DNA from: Bacteroidota bacterium
GTDB lineage: Bacteria > Bacteroidota > Bacteroidia > Bacteroidales > F082
Reading direction: 5' to 3'
Assembly: GCA_016715945.1 (NCBI GenBank)
Contig: JADJXJ010000001.1
Location: forward strand, 1,240,001-1,304,000
DNA: 64,000 nucleotides
The notes under the pieces were generated by a model. It saw nothing but the letters and a program-made list of their open reading frames with translations. It made no database searches and was not told the DNA's origin. Shown here piece after piece: positions 27,512 to 36,949 of the stretch (positions are counted from its first letter, which is position 1; the number at the start of each line of letters is the position of its first letter). The position numbers were made by a program, and so were the translations under genes.

Positions 27512-28033
27512 CTATTTTATTCCAAGTTTTGCCTTCACTTTGTCGGTGATGTCATCTGCATTGGCACCGGTGTAGAGCAGAACTCCGGTAGAGGCATCGA
27601 TAATATAGGTGTAATTGTGTTCTTTGCCTACATCTTCGATGGCTTTCTTGATTTTATCCACGATGGGCTTCAACAGTTCGATGCGTTTGTCGGCATATTC
27701 TTCCTCGGCATTCTGCTGGAAATCCTGAATGCGGGTTTGCAGGTCGGTGATTTCTTTTTCCTTCGACTGGCGGATGAGGTTCGACATAGTGGACACAGTG
27801 TTTTGGTAATCAGTAACCTTTTTCTGGTACTCTGTCATCATTGTCCGCAGCTCGCCTTCGAGTTGCTTTTGGTAATCTTCCAATTGTTTTTCCACATCTG
27901 CGCGTTCAGGCATCTGATTCATCAGCACATTCGAGTCCACATGACCGATTTTGACGGCAGGGGTTTGGGCCTGAGCACACGACATCAGCAGTACCAGACC
28001 AATGAGATAAAAAGGTTTAACTAAATTTTTCAT
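27512..28033 (-). CDS. OmpH/Skp-family periplasmic chaperone (copy 2)
   Basis: From ATG 28033 this is a 173-residue protein with an N-terminal export signal (LIGLVLLMSCAQAQ) whose LMSC could make it a lipoprotein. The mature part is the Skp pattern: IGHVDSNVLMNQMPE, a long charged coiled coil (about 45-120), then the C-terminal beta strand YTYIIDASTGVLLYTGANADDITDKV. Skp-type chaperones hold unfolded outer-membrane proteins on their way to BamA. It is the last of two tandem paralogues downstream of bamA. Confidence 0.88.
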   Translation of the reverse strand: MKNLVKPFYLIGLVLLMSCAQAQTPAVKIGHVDSNVLMNQMPERADVEKQLEDYQKQLEGELRTMMTEYQKKVTDYQNTVSTMSNLIRQSKEKEITDLQTRIQDFQQNAEEEYADKRIELLKPIVDKIKKAIEDVGKEHNYTYIIDASTGVLLYTGANADDITDKVKAKLGIK

Positions 28034-28112
28034 TTGCAAATTGATGGATTTAATGGGGCAAAATTAAACTTTTTCGGGCTTTTTATACCGCATTCTTGCT
28101 GCTTAAGAAGCT

Positions 28113-28679
28113 TTAACGTTTACCGCTGCGGTCTTCGCGACGGGTGATTTGCATCACTTTCCCGACTTCGTCGAGCACTTCGTCGCTGATATCGAACCGT
28201 GGACTGGCATAAAGCAGGACGGCGCCGGCAGCTTTATCGAAGATGAAGGCATAGTTGCGTGTTTCGGCAATTTCCTGCATGGCGTTGAAAATCTTTTCCT
28301 GAATCGGGCTGACCAGTTCGTTGCGCTTTTTAAACAAGTCGCCTTCCGGTCCGAAATATTTCAGCTGCAGGTCTTTGGCTTCGCGCTCTTTTTTCAGAAT
28401 ATCCTCTTCTCTTTTTCTTTTCAGGTCTTGCGGCAGCAACACTGCTTCGGTCTGATAGGCTTTGTACATTTCCTCCACCTTATCGAAAAGGGCTTTGACT
28501 TCCTTTTCCCATCGCTGCGACAGGGTATTGAGTTCCTCCTGGGCATCTTTGTATTCGGGAATGTTGTTGAGGATATATTCGGTGTCAACAAATGCAAAGC
28601 GCTGGTTTTGGAGCTGAGCCATTAAACCGGTGCTTATCAGGCTGAGGAAAATAATCGCGATTAGGGTTTTTGCTTTCAT
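28113..28679 (-). CDS. OmpH/Skp-family periplasmic chaperone (copy 1)
   Basis: This 188-residue protein has a cleavable signal peptide (AIIFLSLISTGLMAQ), the conserved FAFVDTEYILNNIPEYKDAQ opening, a Lys/Glu-rich coiled coil (about 45-130) and the terminal AFIFDKAAGAVLLYASPRFDISDEV. It is paralogous to the next gene downstream. The tandem pair directly after bamA is a common Bacteroidota arrangement and supports a role in outer-membrane protein delivery. Confidence 0.9.
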   Translation of the reverse strand: MKAKTLIAIIFLSLISTGLMAQLQNQRFAFVDTEYILNNIPEYKDAQEELNTLSQRWEKEVKALFDKVEEMYKAYQTEAVLLPQDLKRKREEDILKKEREAKDLQLKYFGPEGDLFKKRNELVSPIQEKIFNAMQEIAETRNYAFIFDKAAGAVLLYASPRFDISDEVLDEVGKVMQITRREDRSGKR

Positions 28680-28727
28680 GACTTTTAGGATTTAACAGTT
28701 TAGTATTACCAAAAAACCTGCCAAACT

Positions 28728-31382
28728 TTAATCGATGGATTGGTTGATGGAGAAATGGAACTGGCTCTTGTTGGCCGAGGGTACGCCGTAGATAGGATCG
28801 AACCCATAGCCCCAGTCGAGGCCCAACAGGCCAAACATGGGCAGGAAGATGCGCACGCCTACACCCGCCGATCGTTTTACCTCGAAGGGATTGAAATCGC
28901 TGAATCCAAGCCAGGAGTTGCCCGCTTCAACAAAGGTCAAACCATAGATGGTAGCACTTGGGTTGAGCGAGAATGGATACCTAAGCTCCATGGTGTATTT
29001 GGTGAAGATGGTGCCGCCGATATTTTTGTCCTTGTAATAATTAGGTGTGATCGATTCGTTGATATAACCCCGCATGGCGATGATTTCGCGACCGTCGAAG
29101 TTGCTGTATCCCGACAAACCGTCGCCACCGAGATAAAACCGCTGGAATGGCGTCACACCAATGGTGCTGTTGTATGCGCCAAGGTAGCCCATACGCAAGC
29201 GCGCCGAAAGCACAAGCTTATTGAAAGTTTCAACATACCACGATGTGCCGAGCTTCCATTTGTAATACTCCACCATCCTGAACTTCTCGCTTTCGGTCAG
29301 TTCGCTGTAGTTCTTGTTGCTGAACAGTGAATAAGGCGGTGTAAGTTCGAGCGACAACGAGAAATCGGATCCCGAGCGGGGGAAAATTGGCTGGCTGACC
29401 GAGTTGCGGCCAAACACAATGTTGTAGCTGATCACATTGAATGTGCCTGTGCCATTGCCCACCCGGAAGATGGATCCGTAATTGCGCAAGGAGTAGCGCA
29501 TCAGGTTAATTCCCTGATAAAGCGTAAAAAAGTCATCTGGCCAGGTGAGCCGTTGTCCGATACCGGCAGTGAAGCCATCGATTTTAAAGAAAGCATGCGT
29601 TGTATCGCTTCGCGGCTTTCCATCGCTGAAGAGTGAATGGTAGAATGATACGGAAAGCGAGGTTGGCTTGCGGCCTCCAAGCCAGGGCTCGGTGAAAGAG
29701 GCACTGTAATTCATGTAGCCTTTGCCAAAAGTCTGAAACCTGAGCGAGAGTTTCTGACCGTCGCCCGATGGCACAGGTTTCCATGCCTCGCGCTTGAACA
29801 AATTACGCGCCGAGAAATTGTTAAACGACAGACCCAGTGTGCCGATTACCCTGCCATAGCCCCATCCTCCCGATAATTCAATCTGGTCGGCAGAGGTTTC
29901 CTCAACCTTGTAATCGATGTCAACAGTTCCGTTGGCATAATCGGGTTTGACATCAGGCTGGATGGTCTCGGCATTGAAATAGCGCAGGTTGGCGAGCTCG
30001 CGTGTGGTGCGGATCACGTCGTTGCGGCTGAACAGCTGTCCAGGCCTCGTGCGCAGTTCGCGCACAACCACATGGTCGTTGGTTTTTGTGTTTCCTTTCA
30101 CACCTACATTGCTGATGCGTGCCTGCTTGCCTTCGCGTATGCGGATTTCGAGGTCGATCGAATCGTTTTCGATGCGCACTTCCACCGGCTCGATGCTGAA
30201 GAACAGGTAGCCATCGTCCATGTAGAGCGATGTGACATCAAAACCATTGGGATTGTAGTTGAGGTTGGTCTCGAGCAATTCGCGGTTGTACACATCGCCT
30301 TTGCTGATGCCCAGAATAGCTGAGAGGGTCTTATCGTCGTATTTGGTATTGCCCACCCAGTCGATGTTGCGGTAGTAATACCTGTTGCCTTCGAAGATGG
30401 TGAGTTTCAGTCCAATGTTGCGGTCATCAATGCGGTATAGCGAGTCGGATACTACCTGAGCGTCGCGATAACCCTTTGAGTTGTATTTCTTTACAATCTT
30501 CTCGAGGTCTTCTCTGAATTTCGCTTCCTCGAAGCGCGATGCTTTAAGAATGCGTAGTCTGTAGTTGTCAGTAAAGTAGGATTCGATGCGTTGCAGGGCA
30601 CTCACCGGCCTTAGCCTGAGCACATCGGTTGTGGCATTTACAATGGTGGGACCAAGTGGCACGAGCGGGTTGAAGACCCCACGTTCTTTGGTATCTTTCA
30701 TTGCAGCGCGCACCTCTGCATCGCTGAGGGCTTCGTTGCCCTCTACCACGATCTCACCAATTTTTACTTTGGCATTCTTGCGGACGATGATGTTCAGGTC
30801 CACATAGTTTTCGCGCGATGGGTCGGGTTTTTGCTCTATTTCCACCTCGGTATTCAGGTAGCCTTTAGCAGCAAAATGTTTCTGAATGATGCGCTCGGTA
30901 CGCACAAACAGGTGATCGGTTGCCACATCTCCCCGGGCAAGGTTTATCTTGCTGCGTATGTCGTCGGCTTCCGATTTTCTTAGGCCCTGAAATGAGAACT
31001 TCGACACGCGGGGACGTTCTTTCAGGTCGATTCTTAAGAAAATCAAGCCGCCTGTGATGTTGGAGGCCGAGATGCTGACGTTCTCGAACAGGCCCTGATC
31101 CCATAGCTTTCGGATGGCGTCGGTGATGCGGTCGCCGGGCACCTTGATGCGGTCGCCTACCTTGAGGCCGCTGAGCATGATGAGCACATTTGGATCGAGG
31201 TACTGCACACCTTCCACGGTGATGCCACCGATTTCATACTCCCTTGGCCGGGCGTAGTCGAAGGGCGAAAGGTCGGAACCAATGGGTATCTGGGCTACCA
31301 CCGGCGCGTTAAAACTCCAAAGACTGATGATCGACAGAATGAACAGGACTAATCTTTTTCCCGAGAATGCTATTGGCTTCAT
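28728..31382 (-). CDS. bamA: outer-membrane protein assembly factor BamA
   Basis: This is an 884-residue Omp85 protein, the core of the beta-barrel assembly machine. A signal peptide is followed by five POTRA-like modules (about residues 50-510, for example GGITVEGVQYLDPNVL, KIGEIVVEGNEALSDAEV and ARISNVGVKGNTKTNDHVV) and a C-terminal 16-strand barrel (about 520-884). The barrel contains the lid-loop region GGDGLSGYSNFDGREIIAMRGY, in the position of the family's (V/I)RG(F/Y) motif. It is somewhat longer than E. coli BamA (810). Its ATG overlaps the uppS stop (ATGA), so the two genes should be translationally coupled. Confidence 0.96.
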   Translation of the reverse strand: MKPIAFSGKRLVLFILSIISLWSFNAPVVAQIPIGSDLSPFDYARPREYEIGGITVEGVQYLDPNVLIMLSGLKVGDRIKVPGDRITDAIRKLWDQGLFENVSISASNITGGLIFLRIDLKERPRVSKFSFQGLRKSEADDIRSKINLARGDVATDHLFVRTERIIQKHFAAKGYLNTEVEIEQKPDPSRENYVDLNIIVRKNAKVKIGEIVVEGNEALSDAEVRAAMKDTKERGVFNPLVPLGPTIVNATTDVLRLRPVSALQRIESYFTDNYRLRILKASRFEEAKFREDLEKIVKKYNSKGYRDAQVVSDSLYRIDDRNIGLKLTIFEGNRYYYRNIDWVGNTKYDDKTLSAILGISKGDVYNRELLETNLNYNPNGFDVTSLYMDDGYLFFSIEPVEVRIENDSIDLEIRIREGKQARISNVGVKGNTKTNDHVVVRELRTRPGQLFSRNDVIRTTRELANLRYFNAETIQPDVKPDYANGTVDIDYKVEETSADQIELSGGWGYGRVIGTLGLSFNNFSARNLFKREAWKPVPSGDGQKLSLRFQTFGKGYMNYSASFTEPWLGGRKPTSLSVSFYHSLFSDGKPRSDTTHAFFKIDGFTAGIGQRLTWPDDFFTLYQGINLMRYSLRNYGSIFRVGNGTGTFNVISYNIVFGRNSVSQPIFPRSGSDFSLSLELTPPYSLFSNKNYSELTESEKFRMVEYYKWKLGTSWYVETFNKLVLSARLRMGYLGAYNSTIGVTPFQRFYLGGDGLSGYSNFDGREIIAMRGYINESITPNYYKDKNIGGTIFTKYTMELRYPFSLNPSATIYGLTFVEAGNSWLGFSDFNPFEVKRSAGVGVRIFLPMFGLLGLDWGYGFDPIYGVPSANKSQFHFSINQSID

Positions 31383-32161
31383 TCCTGCTTTTTTCCTTTC
31401 TTTATTTGTTCACTTGTTTTGCCAAATCGGCGCTCGCGGCACTGAAAATCAATGATTGCCTTGTACAAGTCGTCGCGCCTGAAATCGGGCCAGAGTGTAT
31501 TGGTGAAGTAGAGTTCTGTGTAAGCAATCTGCCAAAGCATGAAATTGCTGATGCGGTGTTCGCCACTGGTCCGGATGAGCAGTTCCGGGTCGGGCATATT
31601 GCTGGTAGTGAGCAGCTTTTCGATGCAGCTCTGATCCACTTCTTCGGGTTTGCATTTTCCTTCGGCAACCAGCTCAGCAATTTTCCGCCCCACCTGCGTC
31701 AGTTCCCAGCGACTGGAATAGCTGAGTGCCAGGGTAAGGGTCATGCGGGTATTTCCTGCAGTTTCGTCGATGGCGCGCTGCAGGTGCTTGCGGTTGATTT
31801 CGGGCAGGCTGTCCAGGTCGCCAATGGCATTGAGGCGGATGTTGTTTTTATTGAGGGTTGTGATTTCGGTCTTGATCGTTTGCAGAAGCAGGCGCATCAG
31901 GGCGTTGACTTCGGTGCGCGGCCGGCTCCAGTTTTCAGTTGAAAAAGCGTAAAGGGTAAGGTAAGGTACGCCGAGTTCGGCTGCGGCTTCAGCGGCTTCA
32001 CGCACTGCAGTAACTCCGTTGCGGTGGCCGAAAACCCTGTGTTTGCCGTGCTTTTTCGCCCAGCGTCCGTTGCCGTCCATAATGATGGCAATGTGCACCG
32101 GCAGCTTATTCAGATCAATTTTGTCCTTAAGCGATTGCTTATTTATTTGTTCCCCGTCCAA
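31379..32161 (-). CDS. uppS: undecaprenyl diphosphate synthase (isoprenyl transferase)
   Basis: This 260-residue cis-prenyltransferase makes the C55 lipid carrier for peptidoglycan and O-antigen. It has the signature HIAIIMDGNGRWAKKHGKHRVFGHRNG and the later LIRTSGEHRISNFMLWQIAYTELYFT. No ATG precedes the catalytic motif in frame. The best start is TTG 32161, 9 bp after the DUF6089 stop; a GTG just before HIAIIMDG would be too short. It overlaps bamA by 4 bp. Confidence 0.95.
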   Translation of the reverse strand: MDGEQINKQSLKDKIDLNKLPVHIAIIMDGNGRWAKKHGKHRVFGHRNGVTAVREAAEAAAELGVPYLTLYAFSTENWSRPRTEVNALMRLLLQTIKTEITTLNKNNIRLNAIGDLDSLPEINRKHLQRAIDETAGNTRMTLTLALSYSSRWELTQVGRKIAELVAEGKCKPEEVDQSCIEKLLTTSNMPDPELLIRTSGEHRISNFMLWQIAYTELYFTNTLWPDFRRDDLYKAIIDFQCRERRFGKTSEQIKKGKKQE

Positions 32162-32170
32162 AGGTTTTAG

Positions 32171-32863
32171 TTATTTCTTATACACTCGGTTTTGGAAAGC
32201 GTCGCATTTGTGCTTTTTCTGAAGCGAGAACCTGTAAGTCAGCGAAACACCTGTGAAGTTGTACCAATCGGTTTTGCCCGGGTCGTCCCATTTAGCGGTC
32301 TCATTCAGAGGAATGGCATCAGAGTGGTCGAGATAGTCAGCGAAAGCACGTCGCATGCCCCATTCGGCGCCTACAGCCAGCCGATTGGTGAGGCTATACT
32401 TGAACCCCAGGCCAAACGAGGCATGCAGCGGAAGCCGCCATGCGGTGCCGGTGGCATCAGTTGCCTGAATACGTGTTGCCCCCAGGCCGGCAAAGAGGTA
32501 AGGGGTGGCATAACTTTTTTCGCTACCTGTGAAGTAATCGAAAAAGTTAAACTCGGCCACTAACCCGGCTTCCTGAAATGGCGTATTAAAAGGGATATCC
32601 CGCACAGTATCTACCCTGGCATAATTCCCTGAAGTGGCAAGCCGGCCGCTCAGAATATTCAGCCGGTAAGCCCAGCGGGTGCTTTTGCTGTAGCGTGCTA
32701 CCAGCCCGAATGCCGGCTCGACATCCTGAAACGGCATGCCCGGGTTGAGGTCGCCATTGTAATAGGCGATACCGGCAGCTGGACCAAGCTCAAGATTCTG
32801 GGCATGTGCAGGCCGCATAAAAAATGCGAAAGCAAACAAGGCCGGAATGGTCAGTTTGTACAT
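32171..32863 (-). CDS. DUF6089-type outer-membrane beta-barrel protein
   Basis: This 230-residue protein has a signal peptide (LTIPALFAFAFFMRPAHAQ). Amphipathic beta-strand repeats follow and look like a small 8-stranded barrel (LELGPAAGIAYYNGDLNPG..., PYLFAGLGATRIQA, VGAEWGMRRAFADYLDH, NFTGVSLTYRFSL). This type of protein is regularly found beside uppS and bamA in Bacteroidota, which suggests an envelope role; the exact function is unknown. A -7 box lies just upstream, so it may start a sub-operon. Confidence 0.8.
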   Translation of the reverse strand: MYKLTIPALFAFAFFMRPAHAQNLELGPAAGIAYYNGDLNPGMPFQDVEPAFGLVARYSKSTRWAYRLNILSGRLATSGNYARVDTVRDIPFNTPFQEAGLVAEFNFFDYFTGSEKSYATPYLFAGLGATRIQATDATGTAWRLPLHASFGLGFKYSLTNRLAVGAEWGMRRAFADYLDHSDAIPLNETAKWDDPGKTDWYNFTGVSLTYRFSLQKKHKCDAFQNRVYKK

Positions 32864-32919
32864 TTTTCTCCAGGGTTGTGCCCGACAGAAGCTGTTTGGG
32901 CTTCGGTGCGAACGGATTG

Positions 32920-32927
32920 CAAATTTA
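32920..32927 (-). promoter_or_regulatory. putative internal promoter for DUF6089-uppS-bamA
   Basis: The minus strand reads TAAATTTG (TAnnTTTG) 56 bp upstream of the DUF6089 ATG, in the 93-bp gap after nadK. No clear -33 box is visible. Confidence 0.45.
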
Positions 32928-32956
32928 GTTTTTTATCGGCTACGCACCTCAGTTTC

Positions 32957-33826
32957 TTACATCGAGGCCCCACAACAACTTTTCCCTGATGGTGCTGAAA
33001 AATCCTTTCCCTCGGTTTCGATCAGCCTGATGTTGAACGGGGCCTTTTGAAACACCAGTTCGTGCGACTGATCAACAACAGCGAGCCTTGAATCCATGCT
33101 CAGGGTAAATTGGGTGTGCCGCCCTACGACTTTGAGCCTGATGGTGCTGCTGTCGGGAATAACGATGGGGCGCACACTCAAATTGTGTGTGGCAATGGGT
33201 GTGATGACGAAATTGCCGGAATCCGGTGTCAGAATCGGGCCTCCCGCACTCAGGGAATAGGCAGTTGAGCCGGTTGGTGTGGCCACAATCAAACCATCGG
33301 CCCAGTAGGAATTCACAAAGGTCTCGTTCACATACAACTGTATGACTATCAGCGAGGTAGCTTCCTTTCTGAAAACTGTGGCTTCGTTGAGCGCATAATT
33401 GATATCGCCAAAAAGCGCTGCAGGCTGGATGAGCTGAATGAGCGACCTTTCCTGTATGCCAAAACGCCCAGAAACAAGGGCATCCATGGCATGGTCAATA
33501 TCCTGACGGGACACGCTGGACAAAAATCCCAGTCTGCCGGTGTTGATACCAAGAATAGGAATTCCTGAGTTGCGCACCAGGGGCAGGGTGTCCAACAATG
33601 TTCCATCTCCTCCGATGGAGAGCAAAGCCGTGGCATCGGCCGGAAGATCGGCATAACTCGAGAAAAGCCCCTCTACCGATTCGAGGCCGGTGTATTGCTT
33701 CAGCGGCGCCATGAAAGGCTGATACACATAAAGTCGTGCACCAGCGTGAAGCAACCGGTCGAGCATCAGACGTAAATATGGTGAGTGCTCACCGGCGATG
33801 TTTTTACCGAAAATGGCCAGCTTCAT
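32957..33826 (-). CDS. nadK: NAD kinase
   Basis: This enzyme of about 289 residues phosphorylates NAD to NADP. It carries the diagnostic GGDGT motif (LLSIGGDGTLLDTLPLV, about residue 70), NTGRLGFLS, and the ATP/NAD-site segment SYWADGLIVATPTGSTAYSLSAGGPI. ATG 33826 (MKLAIFGKN) gives the canonical start; a second ATG three codons upstream is possible. It is cytosolic. Confidence 0.96.
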   Translation of the reverse strand: MKLAIFGKNIAGEHSPYLRLMLDRLLHAGARLYVYQPFMAPLKQYTGLESVEGLFSSYADLPADATALLSIGGDGTLLDTLPLVRNSGIPILGINTGRLGFLSSVSRQDIDHAMDALVSGRFGIQERSLIQLIQPAALFGDINYALNEATVFRKEATSLIVIQLYVNETFVNSYWADGLIVATPTGSTAYSLSAGGPILTPDSGNFVITPIATHNLSVRPIVIPDSSTIRLKVVGRHTQFTLSMDSRLAVVDQSHELVFQKAPFNIRLIETEGKDFSAPSGKSCCGASM

Positions 33827-33888
33827 GGGCAGCATAGTTTTCCGGTTGCAAGATTACGACATAATGTTTTGCCGGAGCACATACCTTG

Positions 33889-35328
33889 TCAGATTGGCGC
33901 GACAAAATGAAGGAAAAATCCACTTTGACGGAGGTGATTGAGCGATAGCTCGAACCTCCAGACCAGGTCGTAATAGGTCACCAGGTCGAGACCAAGTCCG
34001 GTGCCATAAAGCAGCCTGTTTTGCAGGAAGTTGTCCGGCCAGGGATTGGGTTCGTGCACATAGCCGGCATCGAACAAGGCATTGAGGTACAGGGCATAAT
34101 GTATTTTGGAAAAGCGCTCGGTGACCGGCACAGGGAGTTGTCTGGACTGTGGCTTCACCAGGGTGTATTTGATATTGCTTTTAAACAGGCCGAAACTGCG
34201 TCCGTCCACAACATATAGCTCATAACCTCTCACAAACTCGTTGCCATACCCCAACCCACGCCTGAGCTGGTAGGGTTCGGTTTTCCCGATAACTGTTTTA
34301 ACTGTGGTGGTAAAAGCCCAGTTCCAGCGAGGTTTGATTGGTCGGTACAGGTCAAAAGTGGCCTTGAGGTTGGTGTGAGCAGGTTCGTTCGACAGCAATC
34401 CCAATCCTCGCTGCTCAGCGTTTAGCTCAAAATAATGTCCGTTGAGCGGATAGGGACGCGAATCGCGAAAGTCGTGCTTCAGGCGGTAGGCCAGCCGGAA
34501 CATCCTGAAATCAGGCTGGTTATTGAAACCCATCTCCGGATTGAGCTTTACCAATGTATCTGCAAAGCGGAAATTCTCGTAAGCCAGGGTAAAGGCATGC
34601 AGGTTGTGAATCTCCGGCCGGAACGTAAACGTGAGGCGGAAGTAGCCCTGACGTCGGGCAAAACCATCTAACGACTTGTAATGTAAATATTTATGGTTCT
34701 TTGCAGCATAAAACGTCTCACGACTGAGCGCTACTCCGGTTTCCAATGATGCGCCAAAGCTTTGTTTCCGGTTGAGGTATGGGATTTCATAATTGAGGTA
34801 ATAGTTCTGGTTGTAACCTGCGCGTGCCAACACACGCAACACTTCCATTCTTCCCCTGAAATTGTTGATGGTCACAAAAAAACCGTAGTTGGTCCGCCGC
34901 AGATCGCGAAGTTCCCACCAGCTGTTGAAATTGCGTTCGGCGAGCTCGAAAATCGGAAATGGCCACACATACCAGCGTTCTGTAACATCCACCACCACAT
35001 CCTTTTCGGAAGGCTTTCCGGGAAAAGGAACCGTCCGGATGTCCACAAAATTGAACAATCCACGGTTGAGCAGGTTTTGGCGGCTTTTGCGGCTAAGCTG
35101 ACAAAATTCGCTCAGGCTGAGCGTATCGCCCTGCCGGAATTCCATCTCGCGCATGATGATGTGTTCGCGGGTCACTTTGTTTCCCTCAGGCAAAATAGCC
35201 CTGACCACAAATTGTTCGTCGGGCAGCTGCAAACATGAATCGGCAGGCCTGCCATTCGACGGCAGTTCCTGTGCCTGCGTCAATGCTGAGGCTGTAATAA
35301 GGAAAACACTCAGAGCCAGCCACCTCAT
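33889..35328 (-). CDS. POTRA-containing outer-membrane barrel protein (Omp85-like)
   Basis: This 479-residue protein has a signal peptide. A single POTRA-like module follows at about residues 40-115 (FVVRAILPEGNKVTREHIIMREMEFRQGDTL..., NLLNRGLFNFVDIRTVPFPGKPSEKDVVVDVTERW). The barrel takes up the rest, with alternating aromatic strands, LGYGNEFVRGYELYVVDGRSFG, and a C-terminal aromatic strand ending in PI. It looks like a reduced Omp85/TamA relative that inserts or secretes proteins or lipids. A dedicated substrate is unknown. Its start overlaps the CBS gene stop by 4 bp. Confidence 0.8.
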   Translation of the reverse strand: MRWLALSVFLITASALTQAQELPSNGRPADSCLQLPDEQFVVRAILPEGNKVTREHIIMREMEFRQGDTLSLSEFCQLSRKSRQNLLNRGLFNFVDIRTVPFPGKPSEKDVVVDVTERWYVWPFPIFELAERNFNSWWELRDLRRTNYGFFVTINNFRGRMEVLRVLARAGYNQNYYLNYEIPYLNRKQSFGASLETGVALSRETFYAAKNHKYLHYKSLDGFARRQGYFRLTFTFRPEIHNLHAFTLAYENFRFADTLVKLNPEMGFNNQPDFRMFRLAYRLKHDFRDSRPYPLNGHYFELNAEQRGLGLLSNEPAHTNLKATFDLYRPIKPRWNWAFTTTVKTVIGKTEPYQLRRGLGYGNEFVRGYELYVVDGRSFGLFKSNIKYTLVKPQSRQLPVPVTERFSKIHYALYLNALFDAGYVHEPNPWPDNFLQNRLLYGTGLGLDLVTYYDLVWRFELSLNHLRQSGFFLHFVAPI

Positions 35329-35987
35329 ATGCTCATGTACTTCATGAAGGCAGCAAAGCGATCGTGCAGGTCATCTTTGTCGGAATGGTTGGAGTAAACA
35401 CCGGCTACATTGTAGTTGAACCTGTTGAGCGCCTGAAGCACCGGGCCAACATCCATGCGGTTGGTTTTAATATTTACTTCAATGCGCGTCGACTCCATAT
35501 TATAGCGAATAAAATAGCTCAACAGCTGGGTGTCGTTTTCCTCGAAAATGCGGGCAAGGCTCGATAGCACAAAATCGTTTACGCTCATTTCGAGCACGAT
35601 CACTGTTCCGGGCTCGTTGAACGAATAGGCCTCGGCAAAAGTCTCAATAAGTTTCTGTGTTGTGATCGAACCCAGGTAATGGTGGTTATCGTCAACCACC
35701 GGAACGAGGGTCAGTTTTTGCGCATGCACCATACGCATCACATCGAAAAGGTGGTCCGATTCGTTGACAAAAGCATTTGGAAGGCTGAGTTCGATATTGC
35801 CCACCGGGTCATCGAAGTTGTTGTGGGCAAATATATCCACCTCTGAAATCAGACCTAAAAAAACCTCGGCATTCACGATGGGCAGATGCAGAAGCCGGAG
35901 GTCTTCCATCCAGCTGAGCGCCATACGGCCGGTGTCGCTGGTTTTGAGCGGAATGATTCCGTCGGTCACAATTTCCCGGGCGTTCAT
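35325..35987 (-). CDS. CBS-domain protein
   Basis: This 220-residue soluble protein has two CBS motifs in the first 125 residues (DLRLLHLPIVNAEVFLGLISEVDIF; KLTLVPVVDDNHHYLGSITTQKLIE). A C-terminal ACT-like half follows (about 130-215, GTVIVLEMSVNDFVLSSLARIFEENDTQLLSYF). CBS pairs bind adenosine nucleotides. Its place between rsgA and nadK in a tight operon suggests a nucleotide-sensing role, but no target is known. The gap to rsgA is 7 bp. Confidence 0.85.
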   Translation of the reverse strand: MNAREIVTDGIIPLKTSDTGRMALSWMEDLRLLHLPIVNAEVFLGLISEVDIFAHNNFDDPVGNIELSLPNAFVNESDHLFDVMRMVHAQKLTLVPVVDDNHHYLGSITTQKLIETFAEAYSFNEPGTVIVLEMSVNDFVLSSLARIFEENDTQLLSYFIRYNMESTRIEVNIKTNRMDVGPVLQALNRFNYNVAGVYSNHSDKDDLHDRFAAFMKYMSI

Positions 35988-35994
35988 GGTTTAT

Positions 35995-36924
35995 TCAGTT
36001 GTCGTTTGAGTAATCATTGAGCATCATATTCAGATAGTTCTGATAGCGCGAGGATGCAAGGGCACCATCGTTAACAGCTTTTTTTACTGCACAATCGGGT
36101 TCATGCATGTGGGTGCAGTTGGCAAAGCGGCAGTGAGGCATCAACCGGCGCATTTCTGGAAAACGTTGAGCAAGCGTCTCTTTTTCAAGGTCATATAGTC
36201 CGAATTCCTTGATGCCAGGCGTATCCACCAGCCAGCCTCCGTCGGGCAAGGCAATGGCCTCTGCAAAAGTGGTGGTATGTTTTCCTTTCTGATGTTTGTC
36301 GGAAATAGCACCCGTGCGCAGGTTCAGCCCGGGCACCAGACGGTTGATCAGCGCCGACTTGCCCACTCCGCTGTGACCGCTGAAAAGTACCACCTTATCC
36401 TTCAGAAACTGCTGCAAAGAATCAATATTCTGGCCGGTGTAGGCAGAAACATGGATCACCGGGTAGCCGGCATTGCGGTAAATGTCCGACATATGGTTCA
36501 GCACCTCCTGCCCCTCCCTGGTTTCCAAAAGGTCTATCTTATTGAAAACCAGCACAGCCGGAATATGGTATGCCTCAGCTGTTGCCAGAAACCTGTCGAT
36601 AAAACCTGTAGAGGTGCGCGGTTGGGTAATGGTGGCCACAAGCATCACATAATCCAGATTGGCCGCAATGATATGAGCTGCACTCGACAATCGGGTAGCT
36701 TTGCGGATAATCAGATTGGTCCTTGGCGGGATGTTGGTTATGAGTGCAGTATCTTTTCCAGGTTCCATTTCAAAAACCACTCTGTCGCCCACAGCCACAG
36801 GGTTCGTTGTACGTATCCCCTCAAGGCGAAATTTTCCACGCAACCTGCACATCACAACCTGTTTGTCGTCCCCTGCCACCGCGTACCAGCTTCCGGTGGA
36901 TTTAATCACCATCCCTTGAGGCAT
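35995..36924 (-). CDS. rsgA: ribosome small-subunit-dependent GTPase A
   Basis: This 309-residue circularly permuted GTPase checks late 30S assembly. The order is an N-terminal OB fold (to about 70), the permuted GTPase with NKIDL (G4) before GHSGVGKSALIN (G1) and DTPGIKEFGLYD (G3), and a C-terminal zinc finger (CRFANCTHMHEPDCAVKKAV). It appears to be the first gene of the rsgA-CBS-Omp85-nadK cluster, with a -7 box just upstream. Confidence 0.96.
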   Translation of the reverse strand: MPQGMVIKSTGSWYAVAGDDKQVVMCRLRGKFRLEGIRTTNPVAVGDRVVFEMEPGKDTALITNIPPRTNLIIRKATRLSSAAHIIAANLDYVMLVATITQPRTSTGFIDRFLATAEAYHIPAVLVFNKIDLLETREGQEVLNHMSDIYRNAGYPVIHVSAYTGQNIDSLQQFLKDKVVLFSGHSGVGKSALINRLVPGLNLRTGAISDKHQKGKHTTTFAEAIALPDGGWLVDTPGIKEFGLYDLEKETLAQRFPEMRRLMPHCRFANCTHMHEPDCAVKKAVNDGALASSRYQNYLNMMLNDYSNDN

Positions 36925-36941
36925 AAATTTTATTTTGCGAA

Positions 36942-36949
36942 CAAATATA
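36942..36949 (-). promoter_or_regulatory. putative rsgA operon promoter, -7 box
   Basis: The minus strand reads TATATTTG (TAnnTTTG) 17 bp upstream of the rsgA ATG. A TTG lies 22 bp upstream, a loose match. The remaining gap to 37141 is AT-rich, and I see no further feature in it. Confidence 0.4.
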
